64,000 nucleotides of DNA, taken from the NCBI GenBank assembly GCA_947448025.1, contig CANFLV010000017.1, positions 25,120 to 89,119 of the forward strand, read 5' to 3'. Positions 46,079 through 55,467 of this stretch are shown in pieces. The notes beneath the pieces are model-generated. The model did no database searches and was not told the DNA's origin. It worked only from the letters and a program-made list of their open reading frames with translations. A program made the position numbers and the translations under genes. Position 1 is the stretch's first letter. The number at the start of each line of letters is the position of its first letter. The DNA is from Oxalobacteraceae bacterium. Lineage in GTDB: Bacteria; Pseudomonadota; Gammaproteobacteria; Burkholderiales; Burkholderiaceae_D.

Positions 46079-46112
46079 GAAAATTTCCCGCTGCTCGCAG
46101 CGGGAAATTTTC
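46079..46112. terminator. Bidirectional rho-independent-like terminator
   Basis: A perfect 15-bp stem (GAAAATTTCCCGCTG / CAGCGGGAAATTTTC) with loop CTCG between convergent genes ending at 46068 (+) and 46125 (-). The A/T-rich outer stem provides a T-tract in both directions. Confidence 0.9.
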
Positions 46113-46124
46113 ATCTGCGTCAGG

Positions 46125-47909
46125 TTACAAGGTCGCCACCTGCGCGGCCGGCACGCCTGTCAGTGCCACCCCGGCATTTTCAGTGCTCGCACCTGCATCC
46201 ACGCTATCTGGCACGATCTCACCGGACATCACATCCAGGCCCATGAAAGCCAGATGCAGGCCTTGCGCCGCAGCGCCATGTCCGCTTTCGCAATAGTCAT
46301 GCAAATCCTTGATGATTTCCTGGAGATCCGCCATGGAAATATGTCCGCCAGGCGCGTGCGCCTCGCCGGTTCGCACTTCCATGTTCACCGTGATATTCAG
46401 GACGGCATTCGCCGCGTGTGCCAATACCGGCGCCAGCTCAAAATCAAGTACATGCAGCAATAGTCCCGGCGCGTTCTGCGCGACCCAATTTCCGGCCGCG
46501 TCCAGTATCCCGCGCACATGGCTGGCATCTGTACCGGCCAGCGCAAACGCGGCATACAGCGTTGCAGCCGGTGGTGTTGGGTCAGGGATGGGATCGGGCG
46601 TGGCTGGCGCATTTCCATTCTCAGGGATCGTTTCCAGCGCTGGATTAGGCGTCGGCGGCAACAGGTTAGCCACCGACGTACCTGCATCGACGGGGATGAA
46701 CGCCGACGTTGGCGCTGTCGCGGCAAGGTTCAACGCCGGCGTATTTTGCGAGATTACGTCTTGCGGCATTTCCGCGATGATCTGTGCCCCAAGTTGATTC
46801 AGGAGCACCAGGAAAGCCGGATCGTCTAGCCGCGGGTCCATTGCACCATCGGCATGCGATAGCCTGAGCTGCGCAATGTAAGCAGCTGCATCGAAGACCA
46901 GTCCGTCGTCACCACCGGCCTGATCCGTCGCATTCCCGCTAGCATTGTCCGTCGCGGCCTGGCTATCATCAAGCACGGCATGCGATGGATCACCGCCATG
47001 GCTGCCATCACGACTCGAGCGCGAATGCCTGCCGTAAGAGGCAGCCCAAAAAGACGCCGCAACAAAGCCACCGGCCACAATGATGGCGGCAGCACCATTG
47101 GCCAAGGTACGCAAGAAGGATCCGACCGAGGGCATGGCTGCATCGGCAACGGCAGCTGACATATCCACGGCAGGAGGTTCGAAGTAGTCCAGCATCATCT
47201 CCGTTAAATAGCGCCCGGTCTCGGTCGTTGCCGACACGGTCGTTACCGGTATAGTGTGCGTTGGTGGCGACAGGGCCGGATCGTCCACTTCCCAACGGAT
47301 CGAATTCGTCTGACCTGACGTATTCGACGAAGCATTCGACTCCGGGGACGAACTGTCAAATTGCCGTCCGGCGCCAGAACCTGAGTCAGTTGGAGTAATC
47401 TCGCCCGTCGTCTCGCCGGCGGGCGTCTCTGGGGCGGGGGTTTCCTGCGAAGACGGGGTTGAGGCTTCCGGCTCGGACGCACCCGGCACCGGATCGCCGC
47501 CGCCTGACTCGCCACCAAACTCCCCGCCTTCGCCAAACTCCCCGTCCCCCACCTCCAGATCAGGACCGATACCATCACCGCCAAATCCGCCACCGGCGTC
47601 CGCCTCGCCGCCGCCATCACCAGCGTCCTCGCCATCGCCGGGATCCATCATCATCGCGCCAATGGCCGGCATTGGCACATGATCGATCACCACCGGAGAT
47701 GGCTGTTCAGGCACCTCGCCCACTGGCGCAGGAGGATGCAGTCCCTGCACATACACTTCCCGCGCAGCCGGATCATCGAGCGACAGAAAATGCTTCAAGG
47801 TCGCCATGTCTGAAAATCCAAGAAAATCCACCAGTGCTGCAGCACTGTCGACAGTATGCAAGGCGGCTATGCGCGCATCATCACTTTTGACTAAAAGCTG
47901 CTCAAGCAT
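46125..47909 (-). CDS. Large low-complexity protein with one membrane helix, unknown function
   Basis: A 594-residue protein that I do not recognise. Residues 1-60 are helical (ARIAALHTVDSAAALVDFLGFSDMATLKHFL). Residues about 80-230 are Gly/Pro/Ser/Thr/Asp-rich and disordered. One membrane segment lies near 285 (GAAAIIVAGGFVAASFWAA). A second disordered stretch precedes a C-terminal helical region (LLLHVLDFELAPVLAHAANAVLNITVNMEVRTG). It is preceded by a 55-residue ORF 12 bp upstream. A surface or scaffold role is possible but unsupported. Confidence 0.7.
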   Translation of the reverse strand: MLEQLLVKSDDARIAALHTVDSAAALVDFLGFSDMATLKHFLSLDDPAAREVYVQGLHPPAPVGEVPEQPSPVVIDHVPMPAIGAMMMDPGDGEDAGDGGGEADAGGGFGGDGIGPDLEVGDGEFGEGGEFGGESGGGDPVPGASEPEASTPSSQETPAPETPAGETTGEITPTDSGSGAGRQFDSSSPESNASSNTSGQTNSIRWEVDDPALSPPTHTIPVTTVSATTETGRYLTEMMLDYFEPPAVDMSAAVADAAMPSVGSFLRTLANGAAAIIVAGGFVAASFWAASYGRHSRSSRDGSHGGDPSHAVLDDSQAATDNASGNATDQAGGDDGLVFDAAAYIAQLRLSHADGAMDPRLDDPAFLVLLNQLGAQIIAEMPQDVISQNTPALNLAATAPTSAFIPVDAGTSVANLLPPTPNPALETIPENGNAPATPDPIPDPTPPAATLYAAFALAGTDASHVRGILDAAGNWVAQNAPGLLLHVLDFELAPVLAHAANAVLNITVNMEVRTGEAHAPGGHISMADLQEIIKDLHDYCESGHGAAAQGLHLAFMGLDVMSGEIVPDSVDAGASTENAGVALTGVPAAQVATL

Positions 47910-47921
47910 CGCAATATGCTT

Positions 47922-48089
47922 TTAATTGAGAAATTCATGCAAGCCCGAGAGTGCGACGCTCATTTCGACAGGCAAGGCCTTTTGAACAGCGTCATCGACC
48001 GACCGAATCACCTTTGGATCAGGTTTATCCGCGACTGACACAGACGCAGGCGCCAGCACAATGTCAGGCACATCGATTATTTCGGCCAT
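47922..48089 (-). CDS. Small 55-residue protein upstream of the 594-residue gene
   Basis: Encoded from ATG at 48089, with AGGAGAATCTG as ribosome site, to TAA at 47922. The product begins MAEIIDVPDIVLAPASVSVAD and ends VEMSVALSGLHEFLN. No signal peptide or membrane helix. Its strong ribosome site and 12-bp distance to the next start indicate a real two-gene unit. Function unknown. Confidence 0.7.
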   Translation of the reverse strand: MAEIIDVPDIVLAPASVSVADKPDPKVIRSVDDAVQKALPVEMSVALSGLHEFLN

Positions 48090-48363
48090 CAGATTCTCCT
48101 ATTGTTGAACGAGCTGCTGAGCCGGCGGCTAGCCGGGCTGGGTGATCCGGGCAAGCCGGCTGAAACCAGTGTTACGAACAAACGAAGGACAGAGTGATGA
48201 GGGAGGGGTAGCGAAACGGCAGCCTGGATAGATGCATTTTAATAGCGCCAAAAAAGTATAAATAAAACAACTTTAATGTCGCAGGATAGCGAAGCATGGT
48301 TCCTATCGCAATGTCAGCAAGGGGAAAATCAGACCTTCATTGCGACATCTCAAATGCGTAGCT

Positions 48364-49134
48364 TCATATCAACAACAGTTTGTCGGCGATGGCCATCCAG
48401 CCGCCTGGCTCCTTGATGAGGCCGAGGTAATTATGATCGCCAAACCTTGATGTCAAACCCCTACGGACAAATAATTCCTCAAGGATTTTCGTCGCGGGCC
48501 CGGTGCCATTCGCCCCTTTCAGCAAGACTTGCTCTTGATATGCGCGCCAATGCAATTGCATTGCCACGAAATTGCAGACTGTTTTAAGTTTGGCCTGGGA
48601 GCCGAATTTCGTCGCCAACATGGCGAGCGTGGATGCGATCGCCCCCGTACCGCAAAGACCAGCCAGCGATATGGCCATTTGCCCGCCGCGCAGCGTGGCT
48701 TTCCATAGCTTCATTTTGACAATCAGGCCTATCCAGGCGACCAGGGTGTCACTCTTTTTGAATGACTCAGCCATGATGGCGTAAGCGGCCAGATGTTTGC
48801 CAGTTGACCCAAGGGCATTCAAACCTTGGGCAATTGCGCCGAGATCGACCACCGTCACCATGGCCGCAGCACTGCCCACCAAGCCCGAGGCAATGCCAGA
48901 GGCGTCCATGATCTTGCGATGACGCAGGTATTTCACGGTTTCCTTGTGATCCGATTCTTCAAAACCGTACCAAACGAACAAGGGATTGGGATCCATGCTG
49001 GAGCCGACTTTACAGGCCACTTTACTCGCCAGCAGCAGCAAGACCTCATCTTGAAAGGACTGGCCGGCAGCATTACTTCCGGCCGCGGGGCGCAACTTGC
49101 AAATTGCCTTACATTTTTCAGTGTATTCATCCAT
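48364..49134 (-). CDS. Hydrophobic protein of unknown function
   Basis: A 256-residue protein. Residues about 1-75 are polar with several Cys (YTEKCKAICKL); residues 80-200 are Ala/Gly-rich hydrophobic helices (GIASGLVGSAAAMVTVVDLG, LAGLCGTGAIASTLAML). The ATG at 49134 has AAGGA nine bases upstream. The composition is like pore-forming or effector-type membrane-inserting proteins, but no known motif supports that. No partner gene is adjacent. Confidence 0.65.
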   Translation of the reverse strand: MDEYTEKCKAICKLRPAAGSNAAGQSFQDEVLLLLASKVACKVGSSMDPNPLFVWYGFEESDHKETVKYLRHRKIMDASGIASGLVGSAAAMVTVVDLGAIAQGLNALGSTGKHLAAYAIMAESFKKSDTLVAWIGLIVKMKLWKATLRGGQMAISLAGLCGTGAIASTLAMLATKFGSQAKLKTVCNFVAMQLHWRAYQEQVLLKGANGTGPATKILEELFVRRGLTSRFGDHNYLGLIKEPGGWMAIADKLLLI

Positions 49135-49306
49135 TTTGCACAATTCCTTATTAAATTATCAACCAATGCCATGCAATTTTGCATAGCCTTTTCAATAATT
49201 AAAAGACAATTTTTTACAATTTGTGTCCGATCTGAATCAATGAGTTGGCGTAGGATCAAATCGCTGGCCATCAAGCATGTTGGTCAATTTAATCGAGGAA
49301 CTTTTT

Positions 49307-49738
49307 TTGAAAACTGTACCAATTGCAATAGCCCTGTTTGCAGCAGTCACTTCAGCAATGGCCGCAGATGTCGGCGTGTCTATCGAGCTCGGACAACCCG
49401 GCTTCTTCGGACGTATCGATGTTGGCAATTCGCCACGACCCGCCCTGGTCTATGCCCAAGCAGTGATCGTCCAGCGCGCGCCGAATTACGCCGCAGAACC
49501 CGTCTATTTACGCGTGCCGCCGGGCCATGCAAAAAAATGGGCGAAACATTGTGCGGAGTACAACGCCTGTGGCCAGAAAGTGTATTTCGTACAGGACAAT
49601 TGGTATAACAATGTGTATGCGCCAGACTATCGCTCCCGGCATGAAAACCGCCACGAAAATCATGGCAATCATGGCGACCATGGCGACCATGGCGATCGTG
49701 ACGGTCATGGAAACGGCAAAGGTCATCACAAGGAATGA
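49307..49738 (+). CDS. Small secreted protein with His-rich tail
   Basis: Signal peptide KTVPIAIALFAAVTSAMAA, a middle domain (PVYLRVPPGHAKKWAKHCAEYNACGQKVYFVQDNWY), and a tail of repeated His/Gly/Asp (HENHGNHGDHGDHGDRDGHG). Start taken as TTG at 49307 because GAGGAAC lies 7 bases upstream and gives a normal signal peptide; an in-frame ATG at 49277 has no ribosome site. Perhaps a periplasmic metal-binding protein (inference from the His tail). Confidence 0.7.
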   Translation: MKTVPIAIALFAAVTSAMAADVGVSIELGQPGFFGRIDVGNSPRPALVYAQAVIVQRAPNYAAEPVYLRVPPGHAKKWAKHCAEYNACGQKVYFVQDNWYNNVYAPDYRSRHENRHENHGNHGDHGDHGDRDGHGNGKGHHKE

Positions 49739-49946
49739 ACAGCGAGCGAAGCAAGCGCATGGGGAGCCTCCAGAGTTTTTGTATTTTTATGAAAAGTGAC
49801 TCCAACACTGAATTGTGCGGCTCCTAAATTGCTTTTTTGCAATATTCAATTGCGCAGAATAGTAGAATGTCGACAGGTAAACTCGATGACACCGAACTGA
49901 TGCCTATTGTTTTGTCATAAGCGCATTCGCCCCACACAACACGTCC

Positions 49947-50378
49947 ATGTTAAAACTCCTGCTCCCCGTTATTTTTCCCTCATGGCGCTTCTTCAGCAGC
50001 ATCGGCCCCTCACCGCGAATTCAATTTGCATTTTTGCAAAATGAAGGAGATGAACCCGCGCATTGGCAAGCATTTCGCCCGCTGCCCGCGCGCGTCTCCC
50101 TCAAGCAAGGGCTGCGACGTTTATTGTGGAATCCCGTTTGGAATGAAACGCTGTACATGCATAGCTGCGCCGAGCGCCTGTTCGATACCTACACGGAAAT
50201 GCGCGAGCAGGAAATCATGCGACGGTTGTTGGCGGCGGTGCGTACGGGTGAGATCACACTGCCACCGGATGCGAAGTATCTGGTATATCGAATTTGTGCA
50301 GTAATACGCGAAGTGCAGGAACTGACCGAGCCGGTAATGTTCATGGCAAAGCCGGTGTTCATTCAGAGCGCCACATGA
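49947..50378 (+). CDS. Conserved hypothetical, partner of the following HTTM-like protein
   Basis: A 143-residue soluble protein (PSPRIQFAFLQNEGDEPAHWQAFRPLPARVS then YLVYRICAVIREVQE). No signal peptide or catalytic motif. It overlaps the next start by 4 bases (ATGA), so both are likely made together. Confidence 0.65.
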   Translation: MLKLLLPVIFPSWRFFSSIGPSPRIQFAFLQNEGDEPAHWQAFRPLPARVSLKQGLRRLLWNPVWNETLYMHSCAERLFDTYTEMREQEIMRRLLAAVRTGEITLPPDAKYLVYRICAVIREVQELTEPVMFMAKPVFIQSAT

Positions 50379-51067
50379 TGTCGCTGGAACTAGCCGTAAG
50401 GATTTCAGAAATCATCTTGGCCTTTAATTTTGCCCTGCAAAGCCTTGAGCACATGCATGGCTTGCGGCCAGAAAAAACCATAGGCTTGATCAATCTCGCG
50501 TTATCTCTCTTGCTGTTTTCCGGCCACCTGGCGATATTTGCCGAAGCCGGATTATTGTTCAGTGCCGGGATATTACTGCGCCGATTTCAGGGTCCGTATA
50601 ACGGCGGCAGCGATGCGATGAGCATGCTGGTATTGCTATGCCTGTTTTTAGCGCATCTCGCGCCCTCACGATTTTGGCAAGAAATCGCGCTCGGTTATCT
50701 GGCCTTTCAGCTGATCTTCTCTTATTTTCAATCGGGCTACATCAAGCTCATTAATGCAGAATGGCGTAATGGCCAAGCCTTACAGGATGTGTTTGCCATT
50801 ACCGCTTACCCAGTGAGCGGACATGTACGCAGCTTGAGCACGTATCCGCGCCTGCTGTTCGTGATGAGCTGGGTCGTGATTTTATTCGAGCTGATTTTTC
50901 CACTGGCATTGTTCAACCAAAGCGCCCTGATGGTCGCTCTATGCATAGCTGCAACATTTCATTTTGCGAATGCCTGGCTATTTGGTTTGAACCGTTTTTT
51001 CTGGATATGGCCGGCAGCTTATCCCGTGCTGTGGTGGTTTCAGTCACGGGTAGTCCCGGCCATCTAG
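50375..51067 (+). CDS. HTTM-like integral membrane protein
   Basis: A 230-residue protein with about six hydrophobic helices. The segment FSYFQSGYIKLINAEWRNGQALQDVFAITAYP resembles the HTTM (horizontally transferred transmembrane) family related to vitamin-K-dependent carboxylase. The ATG at 50375 is chosen over the longer reading from 50294, which lacks the family start. Function unknown. Confidence 0.7.
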   Translation: MMSLELAVRISEIILAFNFALQSLEHMHGLRPEKTIGLINLALSLLLFSGHLAIFAEAGLLFSAGILLRRFQGPYNGGSDAMSMLVLLCLFLAHLAPSRFWQEIALGYLAFQLIFSYFQSGYIKLINAEWRNGQALQDVFAITAYPVSGHVRSLSTYPRLLFVMSWVVILFELIFPLALFNQSALMVALCIAATFHFANAWLFGLNRFFWIWPAAYPVLWWFQSRVVPAI

Positions 51068-51085
51068 GTCATGCTGAACTTGGGT

Positions 51086-51397
51086 TCAAAGATTAAATAC
51101 GAAACCAAGTAACAAGCCGGTCAAGATGAAAGCACCGCCCAGCAATGTCAGCAAATTGCGCATTCCTGGCGACCCGATTGCGCGATCTTGCGTCGGATCT
51201 TTCAGGGAACGACCCTGGCTACCAATAAAGCCTGCCTGCAAAAAACAGGCTGCGCCCATGAAGATCATCCCGACACCCTCCAGCGAGCGCCCCAGACTAT
51301 GACTAAGAATGCCGGCGACGATGTGATAAATACCCGGACCAACACCGAGCGCCAGCCACAGCAGTCGGGTGCCGAGGTGCGAAATTTTTGTGCTCAT
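51086..51397 (-). CDS. Small membrane protein, unknown function
   Basis: A 103-residue protein with helices near residues 10-30, 38-58 and 80-100 (LLTLLGGAFILTGLLLGFVF), convergent with the HTTM-like gene (19-bp gap). No family recognised. Confidence 0.65.
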   Translation of the reverse strand: MSTKISHLGTRLLWLALGVGPGIYHIVAGILSHSLGRSLEGVGMIFMGAACFLQAGFIGSQGRSLKDPTQDRAIGSPGMRNLLTLLGGAFILTGLLLGFVFNL

Positions 51398-51714
51398 TGA
51401 TTGTTGCCTTTAATTCTAAAAATTAATGAAAATCGAATTCAGCCTCAGGGCAGTGATTTTAATTCGATTGCATTCCACAGTCGGAATTAAATCATCGACC
51501 GATGCTACTTAAGTATGCGCAAACGATCCCAGTTAAGACTTAAGAACTAATACCGAATATTTAATGCCACCTTCAATCATTAATTATTTCGATTTTTCAG
51601 CAAATAAACTCGCCTAATGAGCAATTATCCTCTTGCGAACATGTAATTGTTGAGCGAAACTAACTTCGCCTTGATTCCTTCTGGCAATAAAATTAAACCA
51701 AATTGGAGATACTT
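51398..51714. other. AT-rich intergenic region
   Basis: 317 bp without a supported gene. It is visibly more AT-rich than the flagellar region and holds two CTTAAG-type palindromes near 51505-51545. It probably carries the promoter of the following small gene. Confidence 0.5.
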
Positions 51715-51963
51715 ATGAGCAACAAACACGACCACGAAGTACACCACAAAGCATCGACCCACCATCGCAAAGCAGCCCATCATTTTGAAGCAGCTGCCAA
51801 GCACCAGCACGAAGCAGCAAAAGCTGATGACCATGACGATGAAGTCGGCGCGGCTCACCACGGCTATTTGGCTTATGGTCACCAGATCCAGGCGATCCAC
51901 TTTGCAGAAATGGCTGCAAAAGAAGACGAGTCAGTGGATCACTCAGATGTAGATCACAAGTAA
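51715..51963 (+). CDS. Small His/Ala-rich cytosolic protein
   Basis: An 82-residue protein, MSNKHDHEVHHKASTHHRK then AAHHFEAAAKHQHEAAKADD, with short heptad-like HHxxAA repeats that should form an amphipathic helix pair. The ATG at 51715 has GGAG seven bases upstream. Similar short His-rich proteins occur widely in proteobacteria and are often stress-linked (general knowledge). Function unknown. Confidence 0.75.
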   Translation: MSNKHDHEVHHKASTHHRKAAHHFEAAAKHQHEAAKADDHDDEVGAAHHGYLAYGHQIQAIHFAEMAAKEDESVDHSDVDHK

Positions 51964-52006
51964 TAAGTGCTAGTCGGATGCGCAGGATTGGCATCTGTTA
52001 GTCACG

Positions 52007-52030
52007 AGGGCGCCTTGGGCGCCCTTATTT
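52007..52030 (+). terminator. Rho-independent terminator
   Basis: AGGGCGCC, loop TTG, GGCGCCCT, then TATTTC: an 8-bp GC stem and short T-rich tail, 44 bp after the His-rich gene stop. Confidence 0.85.
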
Positions 52031-52069
52031 CATTGGAAAGGTCGTGATCACGATGCCAAAACGTTTGGA

Positions 52070-54004
52070 ATGGCACGATCTGATATTGGCATTGCTACCG
52101 CTCCCGTACGGCGCTACTCAAACAACACTGGGATGTGTAACGTGAGCCTGGCACAGCACCTGATCCCTTGGAAATTCCTAACCTTAAGCATCCGGGCGCA
52201 TGTCCGGAGTAAATGGCAACTTGTTTTTTTGTGGGCACTGACTGTTGCAGCGCCGATGGCAGCTGCAGGACAGCGTCCAAATATTGTCATCCTCGTGGCG
52301 GATGACTGGGGTTTCAGTGATGTCGGTGCTTATGGCAGCGAAATCGCGACACCCAATCTGGACATGTTATCGCGGCAAGGCGTCAAGTTTTCCAATTTCC
52401 ATGTGGCTTCGGTCTGCTCACCTACGCGAGCCATGTTGATGACCGGGGTAGACAACCACCGTAATGGTGTTGGGAACATGCCTGAAACAATGCCCGCCGT
52501 GCATGAAGGCCAAGCTAACTATGAAGGCGTATTGAACGACCGTTCTGTCACCCTGGCAACCATGCTGCGGGATAGCGGGTATCAAACTTACATTACAGGA
52601 AAGTGGCATTTGGGCAAGACTCCAGCCACACTGCCTGGCAAACGCGGGTTCGACCGTTCTTTCATTCAGGCAGATAGCGGCTCCGACAATTGGGAAAACC
52701 GCCCGTACATGATGCTGTACGACAAAGCCTATTGGTTTGAACAAGACCGTGAAGCACAATTACCAAAAGACTATTATTCCTCAAAATTCTTTGTGGACAA
52801 GGCCATCGAATACATTGATGCAGGCCGGAAAAACAGCAAGCCATTTTTTGCCTATATCGGCTTTCAAGCAAATCACATCCCTTTGCAAGCGCCGCGCGAA
52901 TTTGTCGAAAAGTACCGTGGCCGCTACGATAAAGGATGGGGGCAGTTGCGGGAAGCGCGCCAGGCCGGCGCCATCGAAAAAGGACTAGTCCAGAGTGATA
53001 CTGCCTTGGCGAAACTGCCCGGTGCATCGGATTGGGAAGGTTTGAGTCCGGAGAAAAAACGCTGGCATGCACAGCACATGGAAGTCTATGCCGCGATGGC
53101 AGAGGCAATGGATTTCGATATTGGCCGCCTGATTGCGCACCTTAAGGCGAGCGGTGAATTTGCGAACACGATCTTTGTCTTCCTGTCAGACAACGGCTCC
53201 GATCCGGCCAACCCGTTTAATATTTATCCGGCGAATGCGTGGGTGCAAATGAACTACATAATCGATGCGGAAGAAATGGGAGGTAAAGGGACTTTTTCGG
53301 CCAATGGCCCGAACTGGGCCAGTGCGACCGTTTCACCTTTAAACGGCTACAAATATTTTGCCAGCGAGGGTGGATTGCGTGTGCCGCTGATTATCTCCGG
53401 CATTCCGGGTATGAAGGTGAACCGGTCTTTGGATGCATTTTCACATGTGAACGACATCGTGCCGACCTTGCTGCAAGCCGCAGGCGTGATACCCCACAAT
53501 GGCATCTACCGTGGAAAGGACGTTGAACGCATGAGCGGCAAAAGCATGTTGCCACTCATGCGTGGCCAATCACAGGTTATCTATGGACCCGAAGAGCCCG
53601 TGGGGTACGAACTTGCTGGCTCGGCAGCGCTGTTCAAAGGTGATTACAAACTGGTGAAGAATATTGCACCGTTGGGCGATGGCAAGTGGCATCTACATGA
53701 CTTGAAAGCGGATCCAGGTGAAGTCCATGATTTGGCCCATGTACAACCCGAGCGCTTCAAGACCATGCAGGCGGATTACGAAGCTTATGCCAAAGCGAAT
53801 GGTGTATTGCCTGTGCCCGATGATTTCGAGCTGCAGCAGGCTGGATTGCACTATGCGATATGGCATTTTCTGGTCCCCAATATTAAGAAAACACTCCCGT
53901 GGGTGCTGTTTTTTGCCCTGTTGTTTTATGTCGGAGTCAGGCAGCGGCGCAGGACACGGCTATCGGCGATACCTAGACAACCCACGACAAAGCTTGATCA
54001 ATGA
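52070..54004 (+). CDS. Arylsulfatase (AtsA-like), C-terminally membrane-anchored
   Basis: A sulfatase paralogous to that at 41101 (for example GYQTYITGKWHLGKTPATLPGKRGF, FIQADSGSDNWEN). Formylglycine motif CSPTR with Cys116 in the long reading, NIVILVADDWGFSD, FLSDNGSD. C-terminal membrane helix then RQRRRTRL. The start is uncertain: the long reading gives an overlong N-terminus before the signal helix (LVFLWALTVAAPMAAA); ATG at 52133 or GTG at 52142 are alternatives. Its 3' end overlaps the monooxygenase start. Confidence 0.9.
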   Translation: MARSDIGIATAPVRRYSNNTGMCNVSLAQHLIPWKFLTLSIRAHVRSKWQLVFLWALTVAAPMAAAGQRPNIVILVADDWGFSDVGAYGSEIATPNLDMLSRQGVKFSNFHVASVCSPTRAMLMTGVDNHRNGVGNMPETMPAVHEGQANYEGVLNDRSVTLATMLRDSGYQTYITGKWHLGKTPATLPGKRGFDRSFIQADSGSDNWENRPYMMLYDKAYWFEQDREAQLPKDYYSSKFFVDKAIEYIDAGRKNSKPFFAYIGFQANHIPLQAPREFVEKYRGRYDKGWGQLREARQAGAIEKGLVQSDTALAKLPGASDWEGLSPEKKRWHAQHMEVYAAMAEAMDFDIGRLIAHLKASGEFANTIFVFLSDNGSDPANPFNIYPANAWVQMNYIIDAEEMGGKGTFSANGPNWASATVSPLNGYKYFASEGGLRVPLIISGIPGMKVNRSLDAFSHVNDIVPTLLQAAGVIPHNGIYRGKDVERMSGKSMLPLMRGQSQVIYGPEEPVGYELAGSAALFKGDYKLVKNIAPLGDGKWHLHDLKADPGEVHDLAHVQPERFKTMQADYEAYAKANGVLPVPDDFELQQAGLHYAIWHFLVPNIKKTLPWVLFFALLFYVGVRQRRRTRLSAIPRQPTTKLDQ

Positions 54005-55467
54005 ATTGCACTGATACCTCCCCCGAGCTCCATTCGGTCATCATCGTCGGCGCGGGTTTCGCCGGTATTGGGGCAGGCATACAACTGAAAAAAGCAGGGA
54101 TTGATTACATCATTCTGGAAAAGGCCAACGAAATTGGCGGTGTCTGGCGTGATAACCATTACCCGGACTGCGGCTGCGATGTGCCGTCTGCATTGTATTC
54201 ATACTCGTTTGCACCGAATCCAAACTGGAGCAGATTCTTCGCCAAGCAGGAGGAGATCAAGCAGTACACGCTCGACACAGCCCGAACCTTCGGCCTGTTA
54301 CCGCGAATACGACGCCAGACAGAGCTCCTGCAAGCCCGTTGGTTGCCAGACACTAAGTGCTGGCTGCTAGAAACCAGCAAGGGCAGTTACCATGCCAATT
54401 TTGTGATCATGGCGTGCGGGCCGATGCACGTACCCGTTACACCGAACATTCAAGGGCTGGAGACATTTACGGGCGCGCGTTTTCACTCGTCACAGTGGAA
54501 CCATGGCTACGACTTGCGGGGCAAACGCGTCGCGGTCATCGGCTCAGGTGCGTCCGCCATTCAATTCCTGCCAAAAATACAGCCACTGGTGCAGCGGCTC
54601 ACCCTGTTTCAGCGCACGGCACCGTGGGTATTGCCTAAAGTAGACGGCCCCATATCGCAGCGTTGGCGTAAGGCGTTTCAGGTTTTTCCGTTCCTGCAGT
54701 CGCTGCTGCGGAAAACCCTGTACCTGCAATTTGAATTGCTCAATAGCGGGCTGAAGTACCCGTTCGTATTGCGGCGACTGCAGGCAGCGGGTGTCAAAAA
54801 CATCCGTAAAGGCATCACGGATCTTAGCCTGCAGAAGCGCGTGACCCCCGACTTCTCCATCGGATGCAAACGCATCCTGCTGTCTAATTCCTGGTACCGC
54901 GCTTTGGGCAAAGTGAATGTCGATGTGGTAGGGGGCATTACTACCATTCAAGGCAACACACTGAGGTCCAGCGACGGAAATCAATGTGAAGTAGATGCAA
55001 TCATCTTTGCCACCGGGTTTGAAGTTGCCAATCCGCCCATTGCGCAGCGCATCGTCGGCAAGAGTGGAATCGCTTTGTCGACGCAGTGGAATGGCTCGCC
55101 ACAAGCCTATCTCGGCACCATGACGCAGGACTGTCCCAACCTCTTTCTCACCTTCGGTCCCAACCTGTATGCATTCACCTCCGCCTTTGTCATTATTGAG
55201 GCGCAGCTGCGATTTATCGTGTCTGCCATCAAGACAGCGCAGCAAGAAAAGATAGCCACTATCGAAGTCCGGCCCGAACGCATGAAGGTCTACAACGATG
55301 CGGTGCAGACTTCCCTGCAGCAGACCGTCTGGAATAGCGGATGCAGCAGCTATTTTATCGACAAGAATGGCCGTAACAGCACCAACTGGCCGTGGACAAC
55401 TTTTTACATGCGACGTAAGCTCGCCCGCTTTGTTCCAAGTGAATTCTTGCTGGAGCGCGCACCGTGA
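54001..55467 (+). CDS. Baeyer-Villiger-type flavin monooxygenase
   Basis: A 488-residue FAD/NADPH enzyme: FAD-binding GAGFAG (residues 17-22), the BVMO fingerprint FxGxxxHxxxW at residues 156-166, and NADPH-binding GSGASA (181-186). It should insert oxygen next to a ketone, giving an ester or lactone, or N/S-oxidise. ATGA overlap with the sulfatase; GTGA overlap with the hydrolase. Order sulfatase, monooxygenase, esterase suggests deconjugation, ring oxidation, hydrolysis. Confidence 0.92.
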   Translation: MNCTDTSPELHSVIIVGAGFAGIGAGIQLKKAGIDYIILEKANEIGGVWRDNHYPDCGCDVPSALYSYSFAPNPNWSRFFAKQEEIKQYTLDTARTFGLLPRIRRQTELLQARWLPDTKCWLLETSKGSYHANFVIMACGPMHVPVTPNIQGLETFTGARFHSSQWNHGYDLRGKRVAVIGSGASAIQFLPKIQPLVQRLTLFQRTAPWVLPKVDGPISQRWRKAFQVFPFLQSLLRKTLYLQFELLNSGLKYPFVLRRLQAAGVKNIRKGITDLSLQKRVTPDFSIGCKRILLSNSWYRALGKVNVDVVGGITTIQGNTLRSSDGNQCEVDAIIFATGFEVANPPIAQRIVGKSGIALSTQWNGSPQAYLGTMTQDCPNLFLTFGPNLYAFTSAFVIIEAQLRFIVSAIKTAQQEKIATIEVRPERMKVYNDAVQTSLQQTVWNSGCSSYFIDKNGRNSTNWPWTTFYMRRKLARFVPSEFLLERAP

